Assembly (NCBI GenBank): GCA_947311845.1
Contig: CAMZMU010000012.1
Location: 2,745,517 to 2,809,516, forward strand
Length of the DNA: 64,000 nucleotides
From: Poa pratensis
Lineage: Eukaryota; Streptophyta; Magnoliopsida; Poales; Poaceae
Direction of reading: 5' to 3'
Notes under the pieces: model-generated
Database searches by the model: none
What the model saw: only the letters and a program-made list of their open reading frames with translations
What the model was told of the DNA's origin: nothing
Made by a program: the position numbers and the translations under genes
In this document: in pieces, positions 9,654 through 20,493 of the stretch
Layout: the number at the start of each line of letters is the position of its first letter
Numbering within the stretch: position 1 is the stretch's first letter

Positions 9654-11950
9654 GGGAGGAACTAGGCGTCCCGGGGGATCCGAGCTTCCCATCCTCCGGG
9701 TCCCCCACCAACCACGTGTCCCATTTTCTGTCCACAATCCCGCTTTTGCTACGGTAGCAAAAAATATCCCGATTTTTGCTACATGTAGCAAAAACTTTTC
9801 GGTCCAAAAAATAGTCCCCCAGAGCCCGTTTTTGCTATGGTAGCAAAAAAAGTCTCATTTTTTGCTACATGTAGCAAAAACTTTTCGGTCCGGAAATAGC
9901 CCCAAAAATCCCGATTTTGCTACGGTAGCAAAAAAAATCTCGCCGGAGACCTCGTAGCAAAAAAATTTAACCTATTGTAGCAAAACTTGTAAACGGTGGT
10001 AACAGAAAAAATAAGCTAATGTAGCAAAAATAAGACCTCGCCGGAGAGTTTCACACGGAAAACCTGACCAGAGACATTGTAGCAAAAAAGATATATAATT
10101 ATAGCGTTCCGATAACAACTATTGTAGCAAAAAAAATAAAGAGTATGTAGCAAATCAGTTCCGCGCTTCGCTCAAGGTAGCACACCATACACCCATGGTA
10201 GAACCTATCATGTCCCCATCGCCGAGAAATACGCCGTCGCCGGGGAATACGCTGTTGCCGAAGAAGACGCCGCTTGTGGACGGTAGCACCGCCGGCTTCC
10301 TGTTGCAGCACCATCCGACGTCGGGTGCTGGCTGCAGCCGGCGGACTGTAGCAACACGGAAGGCCGCCCGCATCAACGTCAGCCGCCGTCGACGGATGAT
10401 AGTAACTCCGGCCGCCGTCCGTAGCAACACCATCGGCGGACGGTAGCAACACCGCCGTTCCTTTGTAGCAAAGCCGCCGGTGGACGGGAGCAACGCCGTC
10501 GCCGCCCGTAGCAACGCCGCCGTTCCTTTGTAGCAAAGCCGCCGGCGGACGGTAGCAACACCACCGTTCCTTTGTAGCAACGCTGCCGGCGGACGGTAGC
10601 AACGCCGCACGCCGTTGGTAGCATCTCCGGCCAGCGTCGGCAGCAACGCCGGCCGCCGTCGGTAGCAACGTAGGCCGCCGTCCATAGCGACGTCGCGCGC
10701 CGTCCGTAGCATCTCCGGCCACCGTAGGTAGCAACGCCTGCCGCCGTGGGTAGCATCTCCGGACGCCGTGGGTAGCATCTCCGGCCGCCGTAGGTTGAAC
10801 GCCGGCCGCCATCAGTAGCATCTCTGGCCGCCGTCGGTAGCAACGCCGGCCACCATCGGTAGCATCTCCGACGCCGTAGGTAGCAAACGCCCCACGCCGG
10901 ATGGGAGCACTGGCGACCACAGGGCAGTAGCAGCTGCTCCGGCTCGCCGGTCCCCGCCATCCCCGCGCTGGGAGCACTGCCGCCGTGCCGTGGTAGCACC
11001 ACGCCTCGCCGACGTAGCACCGCCACCATGACGTGGTAGCACCTCGCCTCGCATCGCCGGTCGCCCTCCCGTTGTACCATTTCCGCGAGCCTCGGAGCAC
11101 CGGCAACCACCCGTTGTAGCACTGCGCACCGGCGGCTGCCCTTTGCAGCAGTGCCGGCGAGCGTCGGTAGCACCGGCGCTGCCCTTTGTAGCATTACCGA
11201 TGAGCGTCGGTAGCACCGCCACCACCTGCTCGCCGCGCCGCCGATTGCCACGACTCGGGCTCTTTACAACACCTCACACTCGGGCTCGTAGCAGCGCAAC
11301 CGACGACAGGAAGTACCACGTGCGGATGGCGATGGAGCTCGCACAGCTCGGAGCAGAAGGCGACGCGGCAACCGTGAAGAACGAGTTCCTGCGGTGCCCC
11401 GCGGCTTGGTCGGTGGAGGCAACGGCGGTGTCCTGGCCTCGTGGTGCTCCGCGCAACAGTGCTCGAAGAAGGCGGCGCCGCCGCAGGTGTTGAAGAAGCA
11501 GTATGCGACGTACACCTTGGAGAAGTCTGCCTCAGTGAGGTGAGATATCCACGAAGGGCGCTCCGGGCGCGAGGACGGATGACCGGGAGGGGAGCCGTCC
11601 CGGCGGCGGCCGGGCGCAGGGGTGCCCGTCACGGCGGGCGGGCGCAGGGGAGCCCGTCCCCGCGGCTGCGGCCCACGCAGGGGAGCGGACGCAAGGGTCA
11701 GTCCCGGCGGCGCATGAGGTCGCCCGTCGGCGGCGGCAGCGGGCGCAGGGGGTCTGTCCCGGCGGCGGCGCTAAGGGGATTCGTGGGGATCGGTGTAGGC
11801 GTGTAGCTCGGGTGAGTGGATAGGACGTGTGGATGGAGACGAACGCGTGGAGGAGATGAGATGGAGACGACCGCACGATGAAGCCCATCCAACGGCTGCG
11901 CATGGGAGGATGAAAGTGCAGGATCCCCCGGGGGAATACAAGACTTTTCC
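9654..11950. mobile_element. MULE 2, about 2.3 kb, 9-bp TSD, packed with GTAGCA motifs
   Basis: CCTTTTTTT flanks the insert at 9645-9653 and 11951-11959. The termini are imperfect inverted repeats sharing CCCGGGGGATCC (left near 9669-9680; right as its complement near 11920-11932). The copy at 15070-15090 shows the unoccupied site. The left 0.5 kb is rich in TAGCAAAAA. The middle is a GC-rich array of GTAGCA followed by CCGCCG-type words, and the right 0.65 kb is ordinary GC-rich DNA. No transposase is recognised. Confidence 0.8.
9740..11290. repeat. Dispersed GTAGCA motif array with palindromes
   Basis: GTAGCA or its complement TGCTAC recurs every 15-40 bases for about 1.5 kb, first in AT-rich context (GTAGCAAAAA), then in GC-rich context (GGTAGCAACGCCGGCCGCCG). 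Two perfect 22-bp palindromes centred on GCTACATGTAGC lie at 9773-9794 and 9859-9880. The long minus-strand frames through the array encode repetitive Cys-Tyr and Arg-rich text and are judged artefacts. Confidence 0.85.
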
Positions 11951-12128
11951 CCTTTTTTTTGTTTCTCTCATGTGGGAATTAAATTTGAAAATGAAAGTTA
12001 CGTGATGGCAAATGGTTTTTGTCAAACCCATGAAATATTATGAAACATTTTTTACAATATTTTTGTTGTGCTATACCATGAAAGAAAAGCACAATATTCC
12101 AGAAAGTGCTTGTGGCTCCCTAGCTCCA
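11951..12128. repeat. PAL upstream block A3, duplicated at 15085-15262
   Basis: Matches the distal part of the second upstream copy, including GTGCTATACCATGAAAGAAA, GCACAATATTC and AGAAAGTGCTTGTGGCTC. Similarity ends at about 12128 here and 15262 there, marking the far edge of the duplicated unit. Confidence 0.85.
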
Positions 12129-12130
12129 AT

Positions 12131-13545
12131 TATATCTATTGAGTAATTGTGTTATTTTTAGCTCTTGTGCTTCACTTATATTTGTTATGAGCTGTTGTTT
12201 TCTTCTTTTAAAGAAAGTTTAGATCTCTCTTGCTTCACTTATATATTTTTTAGAGTTTAAAAATAATTAATTTGGTATGCTTGGTAATATGTTTGAACTA
12301 TAAAATGTAGTGTAGCAATGGTATGAACTTGCATGGCTTTTGTAGATCATTAAACTTTGATATATCGATGCCTTGCATGGTTTAGATCTATTGAGTAACT
12401 TGCATGGTTTGAATCATTAACTGAACTAATGATTAAACATGTTGGTTAACTTTGTTGGAACTTATTAGTGTGAAATGTTAGTAAAGCATAGAACCTACTC
12501 TGCCACATTAAACAACCTAAAAAAGGCTAGAGCTTTATGAAGTTTGTGAAGTGGAGAGTTTGTAAGTGGAAAAGTGTTTTGAGAGGGTCGAGAAAGCGCA
12601 ACGGTTCGTCCTGCCAACCGTTCTCCTCGGGTGTTTCAATCATGCTTGAAATAAATGGACTGGTAGATGGAAACAATGTGATTTCGTTGTTGATTTCTTG
12701 GTCTGAATCACTTCCACCATCCAAATTTAGTAGCCTCTTTGGTACTCAGCATGCCCTTTCTCACATCGAGAGTCGTGTCTTTTCCGATGGTAAATCCACA
12801 TTCCCTGGGAGAACTCTTTCTCGTTCCCCTACACATAAGCCCTAAATCTTCCTCAAAATAGACACCATATCTACCTACTATGGCATTTCCATAGCCATTC
12901 TGAGATATATTGTCGTGCAACTTTCCATTACATTATTTGAGTCGATGTTGTTCTTACTTTTTCATATATGCTTTGCATGATCATATACAACTGACATGAT
13001 GGTTTATGAGGCTTTACCCATTGTTTATTTATTCCTTGTTACGCTAGATCATTGCACATCCTACTACACTGGCAGGGGCATGCACTTCTACATCATATTA
13101 TGAGATTATCATTGTGTTCAGTTATGAGTGGTACTAAAAAGTGTGTTGCTGTTCATTAGAGTGTTGTCCCTTGCATCTCAAATATATATTTAAAAAAGAG
13201 GGCGCAGCACTACTATCCTTTTATACACACTTGTGCCATGTTAGCACCTGTTTATACATTTATAGAGTTGTCATATGCATATTATTTCATACTAGATGGG
13301 GATCTTTACATTATAGAACTTGGCTTGTATATTCCAATGATGAGCTTCCTCAAACGCTGTAGGTCTTTGTGAGCAAGCAAGTTGGATGCACCCCCACTAG
13401 TTTTCCATTGGAGCTTTTATACACTCATAGCTCTAGTACATGCGTTGTATGTCAATCACTACTCCTCTTACAGTTTCGATTATATACTTCCTTTTGTCTA
13501 ATGATGACTTACAATTGTTTGAGCCTTTTCTTCTTTTGGTCTTAC

Positions 13546-13577
<32 letters not shown>

Positions 13578-14339
13578 ACCACCACCACCACCACCACCAC
13601 ACACACACATTATGTTCTATTATTCCATAACCTCATGGTGCTAAAGACCAAGGCTCACACTTAAGAGTTGTGGCGATATCGAAACAGTTAACGTAAGGAG
13701 AGTATAATGAGAGACACCTGGCTTAATCTTGGATTTGAAACGATAAGATTCCTTGTAGATGGAATAATGCTTTTCATTGGAGACATAATTTTGAATGTCT
13801 TTGAGTTAAGAGTAAGGTTTCTAAGTCTCAAAAGGATTCACCCTTGAAAAGTTTTACCCTTGTTATTCATATTGTTTAATTAGTGTTTGCTTAATGTCAA
13901 TTATAGACAATTGATTTGAATCATTTTATCTCATTTTACATGATTTACATTACTTGATCAAGATCATGTGTGGTAGCATTCAACCTCAAATAATATTTTG
14001 TTTGTAATTTACCTACTCGAGTACGAGCAGGAATTAAGCTTGGGAATATTGATACGTTCAAAACATATCTTAATTTGATTGTTTCATGCTACTTTTATAT
14101 CATTGTTACATGTTTATATCATGATTTTATATCATTTAGTGGCATTTTATGAACTAACCTATTAACAAGATGCCTAGTGTCAGTTTCTGTTTTCTACTAT
14201 TTTTGTATTTCTAAAACCTATAAAATAAATATTGTTGGAATTAGACGATATTTTACGGAGAATTTTTATCGGAGAGATGGACCCATGATCCAGAAGGGCG
14301 AAGCTGGAGGCCAGAGAGGAGGGGGGGGCGCGTGCTCTT
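12131..14339 (+). mobile_element. Truncated gypsy-type LTR retrotransposon relic
   Basis: Near 14010-14060 the sequence runs through ACCTACTCGAGTACGAGCAG, AAGCTTGGGAATAT and TGATACGTTC. This matches the remembered junction of internal 3' region, polypurine-like tract and LTR start in common Triticeae gypsy elements. The following 250 bases (CTAACCTATTAACAAGATGC, CAGTTTCTGTTTTCTAC) look like the beginning of that LTR. Upstream DNA is AT-rich 3' internal sequence without intact gag or pol. It separates the two PAL upstream copies. Confidence 0.6.
13549..13612. repeat. Poly-C / (CCA)n / (CA)n microsatellite
   Basis: A run of about 28 C is followed by about eight CCA units and then CA dinucleotides. 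It lies inside the gypsy relic. Such tracts are unstable and prone to assembly length error. Confidence 0.95.
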
Positions 14340-15262
14340 CACCTCGGCTGACCGTGCTTGCTCCTGGAAGCCTCTGATCGATGTATGTCTGAAGAATGTA
14401 ATATGTGATTAGTTTGGTAAGGTGGAATTCGCGCCCAATGTTTTGCTGTGTGACTTTTCAAATGCTCCATACTTTGTGCACGAAGCAATGTGTTCATACG
14501 GAACTCGAGCTTATTTCTCCCGATAGTATTTTCAGTATTTTCCCAAAACATGACTATCAGGCACATTTATACATCTGGATCGTGCTATACTATGGAAACA
14601 CGTTTTTTAAATCTACATTCAGTGCACCCTAGCATTTCCGATCCGCTGGCTCCACCACGAAAGTCATGCTCCGACTTCCAATTTTAAGCAGCAGTCGCTG
14701 CACCCTATTAACAACTGGTTGATAAAATCATACAGTGTACCATCACAATGATTCAGAACGTTTTCTCCCAGGAACATCGCTTTAATTAACACGCACGATG
14801 GAATGAGAAATATCTAGTGTGTTTTTTGACAGGTGAGAAATATCTAGTGTTACCATACCATAGGATGTTACCATGCGTCCATGCCCTCAATTGATGATTG
14901 CACAACCAAAAGCTTGTGAACATTTAAAAAAAGGTGGATTAACACAAGATAAATTTGCTATCACATAAATTGTCATCTCCAAATATGGTTCACACAATGG
15001 GAAACAAGAAAAATCAGCTATGAATTGTAATTGAAATGCTATCCACGGGGAAATTCAAAATTAGTATTATTCACACCTAGACATTTATTTTTTGTTTCTC
15101 CACATGTGAATTAAATTTGAAACGAAAGTTACGTGATGGTAATTGTATTTTTGTCAAACCAATGAAATATGATGAAACATTTTGTTAAAAATATTTTAGT
15201 TGTGCTATACCATGAAAGAAAAGCACAATATTCTAGAAAGTGCTTGTGGCTCTCGAGCTTCA
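14340..15262. repeat. Second, MULE-free copy of the PAL upstream region
   Basis: Collinear and co-oriented with blocks A1, A2 and A3 but without either MULE. It therefore records the pre-insertion sequence at both sites. It has its own small changes: about 165 extra bases near 14451-14613 and a local duplication of GAGAAATATCTAGTG near 14805-14850. No PAL coding sequence accompanies it in this window. Confidence 0.85.
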
Positions 15263-15984
15263 GTAAGCTCGATTTTCAAAATTTTGAAACCATACTTCTA
15301 AGTGTAATTTTTTAAAATTTAATATACAAATACATATTCACATTATGTATATAGGTAGAAGTTTCATAAAAAACATTGTATTTTGGGCTACACAAAAATA
15401 AAATTTCGGAAAAACCCTACTGTTTTCCCTTTATAGTGTCCACAGTTTTGTTATTTTTCTGTACTCAGAATACAATTTGTTTTCACTGAAAAATTTGCAG
15501 ATACGTAGGAAACATAACATCAATATATTTCTTAAACTAAAATTTATTTTTTCAAAAAATGAAATTGCACCCGAACTCGAGTTGGGGTGCCACGAATCCG
15601 CGTCCAAAATATCCTCACTAGACATCTACACAAAGCATCACTGTTCAGATGCCCCAAAAATGAAACATCGCATGTTGAGAACTTCTCAATTGCCTCGTGT
15701 GAAAACATCAAGGCTAATGGTCCAGTCCTGGTCTCCTTCTTCTCTGTTCGACCTACTACACGGTTTCGTTTCCACGAAACGGTCTAAGGACTGAACGAGT
15801 GCTGAGTGCTGACCATGTCCCGCAGGTTATTATACTAGTGTTCCCTTTTTCTTTTTGCACCTAGTCAATCATACAGAAAGCTTAATCTTATTTTAATAAC
15901 TCGCTTTCGTAAATTCGACGTACCTTAGCTTAGACACCATTGCAATCGGGCTCGCTGCTGAGTGACAGATAGCTTGCTGAGTGC
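15263..15984. other. Unassigned intergenic DNA
   Basis: AT-rich up to about 15550, then mixed. Short open frames on both strands show no recognisable domain. I see no repeat or transposon boundary except the MULE that begins at 15994. Confidence 0.4.
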
Positions 15985-15993
15985 AATTTAACG

Positions 15994-16516
15994 GGGCGAG
16001 GGTACCTTGCGCGCGCGCGAAGGCTCGCTCGATTTCCGACCGAAGCACGTGACCGCACGTGGCCGTTCCGACAGGAGGAAGACGAGCTCGCCCCCGCCGC
16101 CGTCGCCGGCCTAACCGCCTGCCTCCGCCGCCCGCGGCCGGCGGCATTACCGCGACCGCCTCGCCGCCCCGCCCTACTCAAATCACCACCTCCGCCGGTC
16201 CGCCGTCGCCCCGACCATCCCTTTAACCCCCACCCTTCTTCCCGGCGCCGGCGACCACGCACCCCGCACCCCCCAAGTTAAGTTTTCTTCTCGCCTCCAC
16301 GGCCAGCCGCGGCTCCGACGGCTCCGGCTCGGCCTGCCCTCCGAATCGGTGGAGAATTTGTTCACGGGAGAGAGAAAGGGGAGAGGAGGAAGAAAGGAAG
16401 GAGGAGGAAGAAGGCCACGTGGGTGGGACCCACCCACGTGCTGTGCGTCGTGTGCGTCTCGCCCATTGCTGTGCCAACCGAGCGAGCCTTCGAGCGCTCG
16501 TCAGGTAGCCTTTTCG
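15994..16516. mobile_element. MULE 3, 523 bp, GC-rich, 9-bp TSD
   Basis: AATTTAACG occurs at 15985-15993 and 16517-16525. The left terminus GGTACCTTGCGCG and the reverse-complemented right terminus GGCTACCTGACG share a common arm that ends in the identical CGAAGGCTCGCTCG. It has no transposase. Near the right end (16416-16440) is a 25-bp palindrome with 12-base arms CACGTGGGTGGG around one base, containing two CACGTG G-boxes. Confidence 0.8.
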
Positions 16517-16589
16517 AATTTAACGGGCGCTCGGAAAAAATTAGTCTAGGCTGAGAGCACGAAAAAAACCGTTAGTCACATGATCTAGA

Positions 16590-17012
16590 CAAGTTAGTTA
16601 AACTATAACCGGTTGCAAGTGCATAGTAGGCAAGTTAACTACATCAAATAGTGGATATGAACTGAACTAATATCAACAAGTTAGCCAAACTAAACCGTTT
16701 GCAAGTGCACAATAGGCAATTTAACTACATCATAACATGAACAAGTTAGCAGGTGCATAATAGGCAAGTTAGCTAAATCAAAGAGTACACAATAGGCAAG
16801 ATAGAACTACTGGATGTGAACTGAGCTACTATCAACAAGTTAGCTAAACTAAACCGTTTGCAAGTGCATAATAGGCAAGTTAACTACATCATAACATGAA
16901 CAAGTGCACAAACTAAACCGTTTGCAAGTGCACAATAGGCAAGTTAACTACATCATAACATGAACAAGTTAGCAGGTGCACAATCGGCAAGTTAGCTACA
17001 TCAAGAGTGGAT
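16590..17012. repeat. Degenerate tandem array in CACTA fragment 1
   Basis: Units contain AATAGGCAAGTTAACTACAT, GAACAAGTTAGC and AAACCGTTTGCAAGTGCA in varying order. They are the diverged inverse counterpart of the regular 105-bp array at 40400-40780. The array has lost regular spacing here through deletions. Confidence 0.8.
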
Positions 17013-17538
17013 CTGATACCTTCTTTATGTCGACATTGGATCGATCTAACGGAACCGTTAGCCTGCAAACAGATCCGGACGAGGTGGAGGCAGAGGAAGC
17101 GAAAGCAGCGAAGACCTCGCCGTCTCGGGGGAGATGGCGATGACCTCGCCGTGTCGGGGGAGATGGCCGCAATGCCAGAAGCCGCCGCCACGAACAGATC
17201 TAGGATACTGGGACAGTGAGGAAGAGAGTGAGAGTGTTAGGTTTTTGCTCGGTACGCCCATATATATATAGCAGCAGGTACAACATAGGAAATAGTTATT
17301 TAAAAGAACCGTTTCCTTTGCGTTTCTTCCACTGACGAGTGGGACCTATGCACCGACGCCTGGAATTTCTTCTACGCTCTGGAATAATATTTACTATATG
17401 GAGAATCGATACACATAAGGATGAACCACTAGGATACTTATATTAATATTAGTGATTACTACATTAGATACGGAGTACACATTAATAATAATAAAGTAAA
17501 ATAACATACGGAGTACTTCTAATGCTACTACTAGCTAG

Positions 17539-17888
17539 CTACTTCTTGTTTTTCTTGCGCCCTGCTTCCGCGCAATCCTCCTCCTTCTCACGTCCTCACT
17601 TGTTGGGTGCCATCGGAGGCGGTGGAGGTGGCGGTGGCGTCCGGCGGCGGTGGCAGTGGCGGCGGCAACATATCATCGTCTTCCTCCTCCTCCTCCCCCT
17701 CCTCTTTGGTTGACTCCTCATCGGAATCAGCCTTCGGCGGGCCCAGCATCCTGGTGGGATCATGGAAGTTGGCGAGCTCTTCATCGACGCTCGACATCGC
17801 CGACGGTCCTTCAACAGACTCGCCGCAGACGGGGGGGACTGTCGGGCGGCGACGGAGTGCGCTCTTGTGTGTCATTGCTGCGAGGCAT
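17539..17888 (-). pseudogene. Broken copy of the CACTA-borne acidic protein
   Basis: Homologous to the intact 132-codon gene at 39369-39767. The ATG at 17888 begins MPRSNDTQE as in the intact copy. A run of seven C instead of six then shifts the frame, and a CGA codon near the C-terminus reads TGA. Conserved pieces ANFHDPT, MLGPPK and the acidic tract remain readable in the shifted frame. An upstream (GA)n tract (17930-17958) corresponds to the CT-rich leader of the intact copy. Confidence 0.7.
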
Positions 17889-17926
17889 CTTGGCAAATCA
17901 GTAGCAAGGAGTGAGCGCGCGCGCAC

Positions 17927-17929
<3 letters not shown>

Positions 17930-17958
<29 letters not shown>
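17930..17958. repeat. (GA)n microsatellite
   Basis: About 14 GA units. On the minus strand it is a CT-rich leader directly upstream of the broken acidic-protein gene. Confidence 0.9.
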
Positions 17959-17960
<2 letters not shown>

Positions 17961-18325
17961 AGATTCTATGGCGTCTTGAGATAGCAGGAATCGGGGTTTT
18001 TAAGGAGTAGTGGGCGGTGCCACTACGTGATAGCATTTACTCACCTCGCTTCGAATTCCGAGAAGATGGAACGTGTCCACATTGCAAACGGACACCCAAA
18101 AGTTTCCGTTGCCATAGAGTCAAATATCGGAAACGTAGCCAAAATTATGACCGTTGCCAATACCATGGGTAACGAAGATAAGAATTTCTCCGTAACCAAT
18201 TTTGACGGGCCAACCGCGGCCCAGTTCGGTCAGGCCTCAGCGAAAACAGTAAAATCGCGATTTTCGGTCGCCTAACTCTTGTCGTTTTCATAGAGGGGTA
18301 TCCGATATATCGTTCTGTACTAGTG

Positions 18326-19490
18326 TGATGTGTCATTGGCTGGACATGTGATAATGGTAGGTTCTTCAACTCTGAGTTTGCACACGTCAGTGATTTTTTT
18401 TTGTCAATGTTGGCTTGTGCTTGCGTCGTGCCCTTGATGAAGGTGCTGACCTAAAGTTCATCTTGGGGATTGAAATCTCGGGTCGACCTTAAGTTGGACT
18501 CTTCACCAGCGACGTACATGTGACTTGTACTTATTGAAAGATTTGCCTAGGAATTGTTTATTTTCTCTTTATTTTGTCTTTTACCATAAAGCTAGTGTAA
18601 TCTGGTGAAGTTTCTGTCACGAGGCATGTGGTATCGGGTTTGTCTTTATATCGTCGTTCCCCATTTCAGAAAAAAAAAGTGGTGCTCTTGCTACTGCGAG
18701 ACTCTGATTATTTTGGCGGCATCTTTATTTCTCTTGTTTTTTCTGTTTGATACTTGGTGACTAGATTAATTAGCAAAAAATGATTAGATTACACTAGAAA
18801 TTATATTACTGCCGAGGCTGATGTATTTTGTTATCATTTTGGTATTAACATAATTCATTATCGAAAAATATAAAACATCCGCTTGGGTAAGCTTTTTTGT
18901 CTTTTGTTTGATAATTTAGTGCAGCTGAGTTATACTAGGGTGGTGCACCAAAGGTGTCAGCAGCGACGGAGCACAAAATTAATTTCGGAAAATTTACTAA
19001 AATTAATTAAAATTTAAACTAGATGCGTGTGATAGAGTATTCAGGTAAACTCAAAACAGAGACACGAACTTTGCAACGTAGTGATGTGCGTGGCACAAAA
19101 AATGGAGATCACATTAACATAATTTTATGTATCTTTAGGAATCCTTTTTCCTATTAAACAGATTAATTTTGTTTTTCAAGTATTGTGAAATATGGCCCAG
19201 TTGGCACATTGTATGGCCATCCAGCTCATTTAAGCAAACCATAGCTAGCTTTACATAAAAGCAGGCCATATCGCTCGCTCCAGGGACTCCTGTAGTGCGA
19301 GTTCCAGGGACCTCCTGCCCACAGCTATGGCGGCGCCGGTGCTTTTTGAAATCGCACATTGTTCATGTCTTTTGGTAGTTTGCATATTAGGGTCCTTTGC
19401 GCACGATTATTCTTGTGTAATCGTTTGAGTATTCAGGCCCATTGCACACGGTGTGGAATAGATGTATCTGTACCAGTGCAGCATTTTCTG
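18326..19490. other. Unassigned DNA with a possible retroposon 3' end
   Basis: No gene is recognised. A nine-base A run near 18669-18677 after CCCATTTCAG could be the tail of a plus-strand retroposon, but no TSD pair was found. A short block at about 18890-18960 (GCAGCTGAGTT, GGTGGTGCA, CAAAGG) recurs at 21250-21315. Confidence 0.35.
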
Positions 19491-19499
19491 CGTGTAGCA

Positions 19500-20177
19500 A
19501 GTAGCAACATCGATCCCATCATCATATGGAAGAGGAAAACGCGCAGCACCTGCGCGGTAGTGAACATCATCTGGAACAACCTGCTGAGCTGGGCTAAGAT
19601 AAAACAACACACCCCTACCACTGAATCATCCCTCAAGGAGTGGTGGCAGCAGACCAGGAGCTCGCTAACCGGAAAAACAAGGAAGAAATTGGATTCGCTC
19701 GTGATGCTGATAGCTTGGTCCATCTGGACGGAAAGAAACAGTAGAGTTTTTGAGAACGTAGCTAAACCGCTCAACGTACTCACGGATCAGATTAAAAGTG
19801 AGGCTAAGCAGTGGGAGATGGCAAGCGGTGGTCGCTTTTCCCTAGCTTATGCTTGATTTACTTTTATCGCTGCTAGGTGAGGTAGAGGTAGAGTGTAACT
19901 TGTAGGTCTCTCTGTGTTGCCCTCGCGCGCGCTGGTCTGTAAACTACTAAACTCTGGCCTTTCTTTGGCCTTACTTTCTTCTTCTAATACTCCCTCCGTC
20001 CATAAAAGCATAAAAGGATGTCTCAACTTTATCCAAACATGCATGTATCTACACACTAAAGTATGTCTAGATACATGCATGTTTGTCTAGATCCATGCAT
20101 GTTTGGATAAAGTTGTGACATCTTTTTATGGACGGGGGAGTATAAAACATGCAGTGCTTCTGCATGGTTGGAAAAAA
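19500..20177 (+). mobile_element. LINE 3' remnant (zinc-knuckle C-terminus and 3' UTR)
   Basis: The frame ending at 19856 contains IIWNNLLSWAK, EEWWQ-like KEWWQQTRSSL, LVMLIAWSIWTERNSRVF and DQIKSEAKQWEMA. This is the pattern of the region after the reverse transcriptase in plant LINE polyproteins (zf-RVT type). The 3' UTR carries the usual TTTCTTTGGCC-like stretch and ends in an A-rich tail after CATGGTTGG. The tail is split by a Stowaway MITE. It is 5'-truncated and inactive. Confidence 0.65.
19990..20140. mobile_element. Stowaway MITE, 151 bp
   Basis: Ends are CTCCCTCCGTCCATAAAA and its inverted counterpart, flanked by TA on both sides (19988-19989 and 20141-20142). The interior arms are also complementary, so the whole element can fold. 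It is inserted in the 3' end of a LINE remnant and is therefore younger than the LINE. Confidence 0.9.
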
Positions 20178-20493
20178 GATTCTATCATTATATCGTTGGG
20201 GGTGCCATGGCAACAAACTGACTTAATGAAAATCCCTCTGTGCTACATATAAAAATTTATGTATGTAGCCATGTAGGAAAATTGCACTATTTAATTTGTC
20301 AGCAGACAAAAAGTACAGTATGCTCAGTGGATGTGATCTTCGAGTCCTAGCTAAGTTCTTACCTAGAGATTAGCTATAGATAGAGAGGGTAAACATAAAA
20401 TAAAGAACTACTCTAAATCAGATAGTTGTAAATACAACTAGATCATGTTAATGGAGCATCTAACTAGCTAGCTAGCTCTATGTCTACACATTC
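20178..20493. other. Intergenic, downstream of the small-peptide gene
   Basis: AT-rich, without a recognised gene or repeat. The part nearest 20490 is probably the 3' UTR of the minus-strand peptide gene. TAGCTAGC repeats occur at 20462-20476. Confidence 0.4.

Larger units (their letters stand above)
16580..18325 (-). mobile_element. CACTA element fragment 1, one terminus only
   Basis: It ends at 18325 with ACTAGTG, the complement of CACTAGTACAGAACG, the same terminus as at 38956 and 63033. It is the reverse complement of the block 38956-40780 over most of its length: terminal CCGTTTCCGAT-type subterminal repeats, a remnant of an acidic-protein gene, a short 29-bp repeat and the array of GCAAGTTAACTACATC units. 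The other end was lost at about 16580, beside MULE 3. No transposase is present. Confidence 0.75.

Noticed and set aside
10099..11251. Long minus-strand frames (335 and 290 codons) rich in Cys-Tyr and Arg
   Set aside because: They are translations of the GTAGCA/CCGCCG array inside MULE 2; the text is repetitive in several frames at once.
18669..18677. Retroposon 3' end at an A run
   Set aside because: No matching TSD was found upstream, so the short A run alone is insufficient.
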